In this document: positions 37,301 through 49,300 of the stretch, piece after piece
How the letters are laid out: each line of letters opens with the position of its first letter
Position numbering within the stretch: the stretch's first letter is position 1
Source: Rotaria sordida
Lineage: Eukaryota; Rotifera; Eurotatoria; Philodinida; Philodinidae
Assembly: GCA_905250125.1 (NCBI GenBank)
Contig: CAJNOL010000065.1
Span: 1 to 64,000 of the forward strand
DNA: 64,000 nt
Direction: 5' to 3'
Made by a program: the position numbers and the translations under genes
The notes under the pieces: model-generated
The model's input: the letters and a program-made list of their open reading frames with translations, nothing else
What the model was told of the DNA's origin: nothing
The model's database searches: none

Positions 37301-40300
37301 ACAACATTTATGTGATTATCAATTACAATATCGTGTTGAAGCTATTATTGCATTTTCAGAAGAATTTGTTGGAAGATTACAATCGGTAAGTTTCATTTTT
37401 AGAATTTATAGTAGTAAACAAAAGTTTAGAAGACTTTTTATTTCGTGATTTTGATAACTCTCGACAACAGATTACAAGTCTGTGAAATGAAAAATTCTTT
37501 AAGGTATGTTGCTCGAATATTAATGACGGACATTATATTTCCTAGCGAACAAAAATGTAGGAGTTTCATATTTTATTCGCTTTCCATTATTAAAGTGTCG
37601 TTGTAAATTGTTATGTTTCTATATTATTTAATGCAGAATGCAATGGGTTATATTTTCGTCAAAAATGTATTTTTAAATATAATTAATTCGAATTAGTTAA
37701 TAAGTGTAGACAATTTCGTTTTAATTTTGAAAAATGAACTAAATAAGATATTAATTTTATCGAAATAATTTATTTCAGTAGAATCATAAACAAATTAATA
37801 AATTTTACTATTTTGCTGTATTATTATTTTATTACGGTTGAACTCTACAAATTAACTAATTAAACTTAACATTTAGTCTATTTTGTAGAGCAAGCTTTAT
37901 GCTTTCAAATGAGTTCTCTCTATCTCCTATATGACGTACTATTGGGTCGATACAATTTGATGAAACGTGGCATCTCAGAAAAACAGCTGGAAAGCATTCT
38001 TGAAATTGTTTGTGAGAACTAAAGACATTCTTCGCTTGTAGAATTGATTCATACTAAGGTGATACTAAGCTAAAATAGTAAAATTTACTTACTAAAATGA
38101 ATCCGTTCGACAAAAGTAGTATACTGTTTTGTTCACTTTTCAATGCTCTTTCGAATAATGTATTTAAAAGTTCAAAATTAAATTAAAATTCTCTATACTT
38201 ATTAACTAATAATAATTAATTTGAATTAATTATATTCAAAATATAACCCATTCAATTCTGCATTGAATGGTATAGAAACAAAAGTTTACAACATTTTTTT
38301 TAATAGAGAAAAGTGAATAAAATATGAAATATCTTCTAAACTTTTTTCTGCTGGAAACATTAGTTCCCATCATTAATATTCAAGCCAAATGCCCTAAAAA
38401 AATTTTTTGCTTGATAGACGTGTAGCCTGTGTTGAGAGTTATCGAAATCATGAAACAAAAAAAATCCTCTAAACGCTCGTTTATTTATTTAAAATGTAAA
38501 ACAAACTGATTTCTTTAGGATCAAAAACGGCGATATAGTGTTTTAAAAGAATCAAGTTTACCACCAGCATTAATGGCAAAAAAAACTCGAGAATTTCGTT
38601 GTCCACCAAAAGATCAGGTAAATAAACAAAAACAACTCAAACCGACTATTTTATTTATTTGTTTTTTTTTTGTATTATTAAAATTTGATTTTATTTAGAT
38701 GCAAGCTTTAATGGATTTTAAACGTGATTCAGATGAAACAACTTTTGGTCATGAAGATATGCAAGAAGAAATAAAAGATATGTTAAAAAATTTTCATTCA
38801 ACTGTACTTGTTTTACAACAAGTTCTTGAGGTTTGAAATAGATGAAGAAAATTTTTAATTCTCAAACATTTTTTTTTTTTTGTTTTCTATAGACAAATAA
38901 TGATCTTTATAAAACATCAAATGTATCGAAAATTAATGAATTAGATCGTAATGAACAAATTTCATTATTTTCACGTTTACTTGAAACTGTTATTCGACAT
39001 GCAATTAAAAAGAAGACTGAAGTTAGATTAATAGATAATATTGATAGACAATTAGTATTGAAACAAGGAAGTAAGATGAAAGAAATTTTTGGTTTTTGAT
39101 AAAAAATCATTTGATATGTTTGTTTGTTTTTTTTTTTGTATTAAAAGAAACTCTTTGTGAAGTTATTAAAGCAACTGTTATTAAATGGGGACGACAAACA
39201 CATATTAATGATCCTAATTTAATAAGAGAAATGTTCAAATTAATTTATAATCAATATGATGGAATTGGAGAGGTAATGTTTATGAATTCTATCAATATCA
39301 TTTTAATTTGGAGCCTATGAAAATAGAATTATAGGTCTTGATATGGACTTCTCCTTCCTATATTTTATGTCGCGTCTGCAAATATTTTGAAGTGTTGTCG
39401 GAAACCTGACAGTTGTGTATTAGAAGGCAGCTTTTCTCAGTTATTTTCTGCCTGACAAGGTTTTTAGCATCACCTCTACTTCTAAGACTTCTTGAGAGTG
39501 TCCTGAATGGAATTATTTTAAAAAAATCGTCTATCTCAGATATGAATTTGATGATTTCATGAAATAACTTATGATTTTGAATTTATGAGTATTGTGTCAT
39601 CAAAATTCTATGAAACTTGAGAAAGAGAAATAGATTTACGTTCCCAAAATATTCTTGTCGAAGATTTTCAGTTGTTTAAAAAGAACAAATTTAAATGATA
39701 ATAGTATATTTATGACGTAGAACAGTAATTGATTAAAACAAGCTACAAGGAGAAATACAAAAGTATTTTCGTTAAATATTTAAAGGTTAGTCCAGTTTGT
39801 CGAGTATACCATTGCAAATGCTATTAAATTAGTCTTAGTAAAGCGCCATCTGCCTACAAAAACGTTTCTCAAGATGTCAAATATGAATGATCAAGACTAA
39901 TCTCTAGAAATCATTTTCAGTTTTCGTCGACGTTTAAGAGCATGATCATTATATACTCTGTAACCATCCCGTTGTCTCATATTAACAAATTCATATTTCG
40001 TCCACTCATAATATCATGATATATGTGTGTAAGCCTTCTTTTCAGTAACATCAACACCCTAACAAACTGTGACAGGCATTATTGATATATGATAAAAGAA
40101 CGTACTCAGATCAATGTTTCCGGCAGGAAAGACGCCGCTTGCAGCCAGAAAATACTCGGAACTTGGAAGCAGAAATCCGGTGGTTACATCCGATTGCTGG
40201 CTTTCTCCGAATATGGATAAATCGGGTCATCGGAATCCTGCTTCTAAGTTCCTATCATTTTCCAACCATGCCTCATCCACCTGGGTGTATATCAATCTCC

Positions 40301-43300
40301 TTGTGATTAGTAACAGTAGCCACATCGTATTTCACATTTTAATCCTGCAGGAATTGTGCTAACAACTTTTCTCTTTAGATTTCTCGATCTCTCGAACGAA
40401 CTTATATAATAAATGAAAAATCAGTACCTGATATAACATCCTTATTACGTAAATTAAGTATTGTTCGTGCACTTCTTACTGTTCAAATGGATGCTGATGA
40501 AGAAGGAATCATGATATCATCTTTAAAGTAAGTTGTAATATTGATTAAAATACAAAAAATTTAAAAAAAAAATTCAATATATATATTTATTTATTTAGCG
40601 ATATAATGGATAATCGTGTATTTTATCAACATCCAGATTTAATGCGTTCACTTTGTGTACATGAAACAATTATGGCTATAATGGTTAATCGTTTAAATAA
40701 AAGTAAACAAGAACAAACATCAATGTCATCACTGAATGATATGGATGGCCTTACACAAATAAATGAAGCTGGTGAAAATCAAGAAATTCATCCACCTAAA
40801 GTAATAATTAAATAAAATATTTATATAATAAAAATAAAAACAAAACAAAACGACATAAATTAAATATTTTAGGAAGATAAAGTTGAACTTGTAACAACAT
40901 GCTGTAAATTTTTATCATATTTTTGTCGTACATCACGTCATAATCAACGTGCAATGTTTGAACATTTAAGTTATTTATTAGAAAATAGTTCAATGTTACT
41001 TTGTATGTTGATTAAAAAAATAATTTAGTTAAATAGATTTTTCTTTTATTTTCGAAATTTATTATTTTAGCTCGTCCATCACTTCGTGGTTCAGCACCAT
41101 TAGATGTAGCTTCAGCTAGTGTAATGGATAATAATGAATTAGCATTAGCTTTACGTGAATCACATTTAGAAAAAATAGCATCATATTTATCACGTTGTGG
41201 TACAACAAGAAATGAAGAATTATTTCTCCAAGGTTATCATGATATTGGTTGGGATCCTGTTGATGGTGAACGGTTTGTTTTATTTTTATGTAAATTATTA
41301 TTTTGACTTCATATATATTTTTTTTGTAATTAGATTTCTTGATTTTTTGAAATTTTGTGTTTGGGTTAATGGTAAAATTTTTATTAAAAAAAGAAACGAA
41401 ATTTTCTTATGTTTAATAAATGATTTTTTGATTTTAGGTGATACAGTTGAAGAAAATGCTGATTTAGTTGTACGTCTCCTTATACGTCGTCCAGATTGTT
41501 TAGGTCCAGCATTGAGAGGTGAAGGTGGTGGTTTACTTAAAGCAATACGTGAAGGTATTGCACAATCACTTTATATTGCTCGACGACAAAATCCTGATGA
41601 TCCTGTTATACAAGCAGCTTATCAAGAAATAATTGAAGATGAAAGCATGCATAATTTAAATGAAGAATAGTAAGTTAATAGGAATTTCTTTTTTTTGTCT
41701 TCTGAAGTTTTAAAATTTATCAGATATTTTTTTATTCATTAAAAGTATTCATTCTTGTTTTCAAACTATTTCGAGTAGTTTTCCTTCGATGACATAAATA
41801 ACTTGAAGGTAGATGTGAAATACATTGTATATAGAAGACAGTCGAAAGAGTGTGATTTTGCATCAGTGTCTTCTCTCTACCGGAATGCCCACACTCACAT
41901 CTATCAGTCGCCTACAGTTAATCAAATTTTGAGAGAACGATTAACTTAACATTAGGAGAACAGAAAAAAAAATTCATTCAGCGTCAAAATGTTGTATTAC
42001 AAAATGATCAGCGTCAAAAACTGATTTTGCGAAGACTGTTAAGTCCTACTTTCGACCATATATTTAACCCTTTGAGTACCAGCGTAACGTACTGTGTTTT
42101 CAGTTTCTTAATTTTTGAGTAACTTGCAAACGCGAAATGATATCGAACTGCGGTTTTCTCAATGACATAGAAGAGACTTCAATGTATAAATCTACATAAG
42201 AGTCATCATCCTAATGAATTCACTCAAATAGTAAGCCTAATGGGTTTTTGAAACACCACCTCTATTATAAAAAGAAGGAGAGCGGATAATACCCTTTTGC
42301 GGTTCCTAAAATATTTCGATTTTTCGTCTTGGAATCAAGTGAGGAATGGCTCAATGGATGATTTGACGACAGTTCTCAAACAAATTTTGATCTATACCCG
42401 TACTCTTCCATCGAGATGGTCAAAATACTCACCGTGGGAAGTACGGACATGGGGCGAAAACTTTTCTATCAATAATAAGACTTCAAATTATTTTATCTTT
42501 GCATATGCAACTATGATAGAATAATCTTTCTATGAAATATTTTACTTGAGTTCTGTTACACATACACTAAATATTTTTACAGCAATCGTTGGATACCAAA
42601 GAATCTTACCGAAGCGTAAGTGTAAATTCACACATTTAATTACACCAGACCTTCTAGAAATCTAAATATTAACCTTTCGTCATTAATTTCGTTTCTTCTT
42701 CATTTTTTTATATGTTGTAGTATAAATGCATGAATATATATGTATATATTAAATGTTTATTCATTGTTGTTATTATTTAAATGTTTCTATATTGTTCATA
42801 TAGATTTTTTATTTTATTAATATAATTTTAGTGATCGTCTTCAAGTTCGTTTACCATATGAAGATGATGAAGAATATATCGATTTAGGTGCAGCTGAATT
42901 ATCATTTTATGCTATTTTGGTTGAACTATTAGGTCGATGTGCACCATCGGAAGAAACAATTAAAATGGGAAAACCAAATGCTATACGAGCTAAATCAATT
43001 CTTAAAAGTCTTGTTTCAATGCATGATTTAGAAGGTGTTCTTGGTCTAAAATTTCTTTTACCAAGTATGTTAATCATTTCATATATATATATACACAATG
43101 ACTTCGAAAATTATTCAATCAGGTTTTCGTTTTCTACTGATGTAAATACTAAGAAGAATCCGAATAGGAAATAAAATTCTGAATTCAAATTATAATTTGA
43201 ATTATTCTTAGTGTTTATGGTAGCAGAAAAAATAAAACTGATTGAATAATTTTGCAAAATTACTGTATAAATATTAAATAAATAAATTTTTGTATTAAGA

Positions 43301-46300
43301 TGAAAATTCAATGCCGCCTGGTCTTCAACCAGCACATAAAATGTCTATAATATTATTTCTTGAACGTGTCTATGGTATTCCTGATCAGGAAACACTTTTT
43401 CGTCTTATTGAAGATGCATTTCTTCCTGATATTCGTTCAGCTACTATTCTTGATATGGTTAAAACTAATTTTTTTCAAAAATAAATATTTTAAAATAAAA
43501 TTATTTTTTTTTATTAGGCGGCTATAGCAGAAAGTGATATGGCATTAGCATTAAATCGTTATTTATGTAATAGTGTGATACCATTAATGACATCACATGT
43601 ACAATATTTTGATGATTGTGATCATCGATCATCACTTCTTGAATCTATATTACATACGGTTTATCGTTTATCAAAATGTCGTTCATTAACTAAAAATCAA
43701 CTTGGTACTATTTGTGACTTTTTACTTGCATTTGCAAAGTAAGTTTTGTTATTTTTTTAAGAGAGATAAAAAAAAAATAATGAACAAAAAAAAATTTAAT
43801 TTTTATTTAGTCAATTAAAACCATCAATGATGACACCATTATTAAAAAAACTTGTTCATGATGTACCAGCATTAACTGATCAAACTATAGTACCATTAAG
43901 AGTATGTTAAAAAATGATTTGAGTTCGTTATTTTTTAATGTTGTTTTTTTTTTATTTAGATGCTTACTCAATGGTATGAACGATGTAGTCGATATTATAG
44001 CGTGGCTGCTACCGAAGAAGAAAAACGTTTAACCATGATGCTCTTTCAAAAGATTTTCGATGCACTTGCATCTCGAGTATGTCTTATTAAATTTATTTGA
44101 TGATCTATAAAATAAATATTCATTTGATTATAGGCATATGATCCTGAATTATTTGGTAAAGCACTTCCATGTTTATCTGGTAGGTTGAATTTATTAATTA
44201 ATAAAAGAATTTTGTACATATATATATTTTTTCTTTCAAATAGCTATTGGTAGTGCTTTATCACCTGATTATTCATATTCAATAAATCAGCAAGATCATT
44301 TGGATCATGAACGAGAAAAAGCTGAAATGTCACGTATTTATGAACCAAATCCAACTGATACATCAAAGTTAGTTTTGATTTGCCCTCCTCCCCCCACTCG
44401 TAGGCTGTGCCAGACGTTTTTGATATACAATCACAGATCTTATTTCAATAACATGCGGTTATAATATGGGTCATTGCATGCAAAATGGGTCATACCCACC
44501 TTTCATTTGACTTTGATTTTTACAAAGGTTATTTTTTTTTAATAAATTCCTATAGCATAGACATATGTAAAAATAGTGCATCTTTCAGTTAATGATTAAT
44601 TAAAATTAATTGACCAAATAAATCCAATTAAGTTTTCTAGAGATCCTATTAAGTTTCGAAACAAAAATTTTATTCTTATCATCATCTAGAGAATCTGAAG
44701 AAGGATTTGTACTGTTCAAAATTGATTTTGAACTTCTCATTCTGTTATGAGAAGATTTTTTTCGTTTGTATATTTGTACTCAGACATGTCGCTAACGCTA
44801 GGTTTTTACTGGTAATTTCTCTGAATAACAGTCTTTAGCACTGATTTTTTCAGAGTATCTAAAATAACTTAACATACATTTAAGATTTAACTCTAGGAAT
44901 GTTCATCATCCCGAAATACGCGTGTTTTAATTTTGCGAAGTCATGTCACTAACGAATAATTATGTCCATATATGAACTACTTTTACTTATTGCATTTCTG
45001 AAGAGAATAATGAAGAAATGTGTCCCAAAATAGATAAAATAGACTGATTTCTCTGTGATTAGTAACAGCAACTATATTGTCTTTCACATTTTAATCCTGT
45101 ATGGATTACACTTAACAGTTTTATAATAAAGTAGACTAATAAATATTGTTTTAGTGTTGTATTACGTCCGGAACTTGAAGAATTTGTTAAAGCTTATGCT
45201 GAAAGCGTTCATGATCAATGGTCTTATGCTAAAGTAAATTGATAATAGAAGTTCTTTTCTTTTTTTTTTAATAAAAATTATATTTCCTATTAAGATTGAA
45301 CAAGGTTGGATATATGGTGAACAAATAAATGATAAATATCGACAGCATCCTAATTTAAAACCCTATAAAATTCTTGATCGAAAGGTAATTTATTCATTTT
45401 CTTTTATCATTTGTTGTTTATATTTTAAGTTTTTTTCCTTTCTTTTTATTTAGGATGCTGCTAAACTAGAAGAACCAATTCGTGAAGCATTAAAATCTAT
45501 TGAAAAATTACAATTTCATTTAGAAAAAACTGACGCAGGTATAACACGTATTGCAACAAAACCATTATCAAGAAAAAAGCAAAAAGTATTATTTTAATTT
45601 GATAATAATTTAATAAAATATTTATTAAAGGATAAAAATGCACCGGATTATATACCAAAAGCAATGGATTTTACAAGTGTTACAATGAATCGTGAGATGC
45701 AGGTAATGAAACTAATTTAATTTAGACATTTTTTTAGAAAAAAATTTTTTATTACAAATATTAGTTTGGATCTATATGAAAAGTTTATTGATGAATCATG
45801 AAAGATTCTAGTTTTTGTTCATGAAATAATAGAAAAGAATTGTTCAAGAATTCAAATAAACTTTCTTAATAACATTCGTCAAATATTCTCTCGAATAAAG
45901 ATTAACCAATCTTTTCTTTTGATTGCAAATTCGAATAATATAGTTTTTTCATAATTATACATAGAATCGATATCGCTTAATTATGAATAAAAGCCAAACT
46001 GAATGCTGTATTCTTTATGCATAAGATAATTATAAATCACCCATATCATAATAATCATGTTTACTCTACGATTTTTTTGAAAATTAATGAATGACTAACT
46101 TTAATCAACATTTCGTAAAGAATTTTAGAGATTTTCTTGAGTTTTAAAGAATTTCCTTAGGAGCGAAATACGAGACTAACGACTAAAGTAAACCTTTGTA
46201 TACAATATCGGCTACTAATGTATTCATACGAGCCTCTTAAAATTGAAGAGACGGATGAATTTTCCATTTTTCTCTCGCATAAATAGAAAAATATAATTTA

Positions 46301-49300
46301 TTTTATATTCTAATACTTTCCAAGTGAATGATATTACAGCTGGCTCTGTTTGGGAGATTCAGAAAAATGGTAGGAAGATCGAAGCACGAATACAATGTCC
46401 AAATTTTCTCGCTTCCAGCGAGAAACGATCGTCGAGCACAATCATCATAATACTGCTTCCAGGCTCCTATCATTTTCCGGTCAGAAAATCGCGAAGCTGG
46501 AAACATTTGTTTGAATTACTAATGAAACTGCTATTGCCATTAATATAAATAAAAAAAAAAACTTAATTAATTTTGTCAGATAAAACTTACCGTATCATTT
46601 TTCTTGAAATCTCACGGTTAATTGCCAAACGTAATACGATTTTTACATCTAGATTTTCTCTTCTGGATGATTTCCAGTATTGGCACGACTAACTATTTCC
46701 AAATATAATGTGCTTCATTGATTTTTGAATAACTTTCGGTAGGAAAATCAGAGAGACTTGTGCTTTTCACTATTCAAGAGAGAAAATCTGAAGCGATCGA
46801 AGTATATCGAAAATTCAATTGGCCAGCGATTGATTAATTAAATGAGTTCTAAGTGAAGATTTTCGCAAGCGATATTCTGAAGTTATTTCTCTTTCGATCT
46901 ACGCAAAGCTAACATTCCTAGCTTGTTCTGTTCGAAAGTTATAAGGCTTTGCCTGAGGCTCTCGATTTCAGCCAATTGACCTATGATCATTCGTAAAAGC
47001 AGCTAGGCATAGGTAATTCACCATGTTGAGTCGGATGGTGATATTTGTTTTTAGGTTCGAACTAATCTAGCACTGGTATCGCAATATTTCTAAAATATCG
47101 ACTCCTTCGTCACATGTAAGCTGATTATGAAACTACAGAAATATTTAGATGACGGTGCCAGATCATTACGAATTTAAAACAAATATCATGATCCGACTCA
47201 ATATGATGAATCACCCCTATCTAGCTGCTCTTTCAGGTGATCATAGATCGATTGACTTAAGTCTGAAGTCTCAAAAAAAGTCTTGTAACTATAGAACGAA
47301 ACAAGCTAGGAATGTTGGCCTTGTGTAGATCGAAGGAGTAATAACTTTAGAATATCGTTTTCGAAAGTCTCCGCTAAGAACTCACCTGATCGTTCAATCG
47401 TTGACCAATCAACTTTCGATGCACTGCTATCATTCGGAGTCTTTCCTATTTTAATAGTGAAAACTACACGTCTCTGTGATGTACTTATCAAAATTTATTC
47501 AAAAAATAGTAGATAACATATTGTACATTGTGTTGATGTTTTTTCTTTCAGGAATTATCTGAAGCTTTAGCTCAGAATGCACATGAAATCTGGGCAAAAC
47601 AAATGAAAAATCGTCTTGCAGCAATTGGTACATATTCATTTCAAGATTTTCTTCTAATCTATCATATTCTTTAGGTGGTGGTCTTCATTCACGACTTGTT
47701 CCCTATGATTTATTAACAGATAAAGAAAAACAAAAAGATTTAAAATTTTATCAAGATCTTGTTAAATATCTTAATATATTTGGTTATCGTGCTGTCAAGT
47801 AAAATAAAAAACGAAATAAATAAAATTCAATATATATATATATTCTATTTGATTTATTTAGAAAAACTCGTGAAGATGAAACAGCAACTAGTGCAATAGC
47901 TGCACTTATTCCAGCACTACCAACATTAACAACAAGTGGTATATCTCAAACAAATGAAAAACGTTTTGCTTATAGTTTATTAGAAAAATTACTTGAATAT
48001 GTTGAACGTGCATCATCAACAATGCAAAATTATAAAGAAAGTTCAAAATTTTCATTACATGAAAGTTATCGTTTAACAACAAAAGATGTGAAATTTTTTG
48101 GCAAAGTAAAAGAAAAAAAAAACAAAAGCTGAAAAACAACAAATTATGATTTTTTTTTAAATAAATTTATTTAGGTTGTTTTACCACTTGTTGAAAAATA
48201 TTTTCAAGCACATAGAGATTATTTTATAACACCATCATCATTAAAAACTGGTACTGGTTATGCAACAGTTAAAGAAAAAGAAATGAGTTGTAGTTTATTT
48301 TGTAAATTGGCATTTTTACTTCGACAAAAATTTAGTGCATTTGGTAATGAAGTTAATATATCTGTTCGTTGTCTTAAAGTACTTGTACGTGCAATTGATG
48401 TTAGGTAATATTTGATGAAATTTTATTTGAAGATTTTTTTAATTATTTACTTTTTTTTGTTTTCTTTAAATTTTAGTTCGGTTATGAAAAATAGTCAAGA
48501 AATGGTTCGTGCTTCATTATTACCATTGTTTAATAATATTGCTGAAGATCTTAATCAAACTGTACAAAATCTTGAACAACGACGTTTTAGTCATATTAAA
48601 GGAACTTTACAACGTGGTACAACAAGTCTTGCATATGTACATATGGTACTTTTACCAGTACTTTCATCAATGCTTGATCACTTAGGAAAGAATAATTATG
48701 GTGTTGATGTTTTTGGTAAGATTTTATGATAGGCATATATATCTCTTTTCTTTTCTTTATGATGAGATTATGTAGATAATCGAACTGGAGAAAAGATTAA
48801 TTCTCCTAATCTTATGAGGAAACCTCCTGAGTTGTCTTTCGTTTCGATTTCAATGATTTAGATGAAAAGGAATATTCAATAATCAAGAAATTTTCTTATT
48901 AGTGATCCTTACAGATTTTGTAAGCATCTTTCTAATATCAATCGAACTATTCGATAAGATCTACTTAGTGAAATCTTATAAATCTCAAAATATTTTCTCA
49001 TTCATAACAAATTCTTTGTTATACTCAAAAAATTTTTCTTTATTAGAAAATGAAATTCAATTAGCTGGTTATAAAATTCTAAATGCTCTTTGGGTTATTG
49101 GTACTCAAGGAACAAAATTTGTTGATCGGTAAATTTTTTCTTGTTTGTTATGTATATATATATATACTAATTCATTTTTATAGAGAATGGATTATTGAAG
49201 AACTCAATCGTCATCGTCCATTACTTGGTGATTGTCTAAGTTCATTTGCATCTTGTTTTCCAGTTGCATTTTTTGAACCTGAATTTAATGCAAATAATAA

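Larger units (their letters stand above)
39273..40378 (+). other. RyR intron 34 (1.1 kb)
   Basis: Holds an inverted repeat at 40115-40270 followed directly by copy A of the acceptor-associated repeat (about 40292-40370), which leads into the 3' splice site. Short plus frames here (40082-40362) fall within these repeats. Confidence 0.6.
38519..44367 (+). other. RyR exons 31-48: solenoid and GRCAP region
   Basis: Exons 38519-38617, 38699-38830, 38893-39070, 39148-39272, 40379-40527, 40599-40800, 40873-41002, 41071-41272, 41334-41371, 41438-41669, 42583-42615, 42832-43064, 43300-43457, 43518-43738, 43811-43901, 43960-44076, 44134-44179 and 44244-44367. Family landmarks: [96 protein letters not shown] and [17 protein letters not shown]. 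Confidence 0.92.
45155..47798 (+). other. RyR repeats 3 and 4 (exons 49-54)
   Basis: Exons 45155-45233, 45295-45384, 45454-45585, 45631-45702, 47552-47627 and 47675-47798; residues ~2902-3093. Motifs: [20 protein letters not shown] with [14 protein letters not shown], then [20 protein letters not shown] with [13 protein letters not shown]. This is the phosphorylation (P2) domain of mammalian RyR. The loop between the repeats here ([20 protein letters not shown]) lacks the RKIS site known from mammals. Confidence 0.93.

Noticed and set aside
42917-43335. Additional frames overlapping RyR exon 42 and its following intron
   Set aside because: They read through the donor at 43065 into AT-rich intron; the spliced phase-consistent exon is better.
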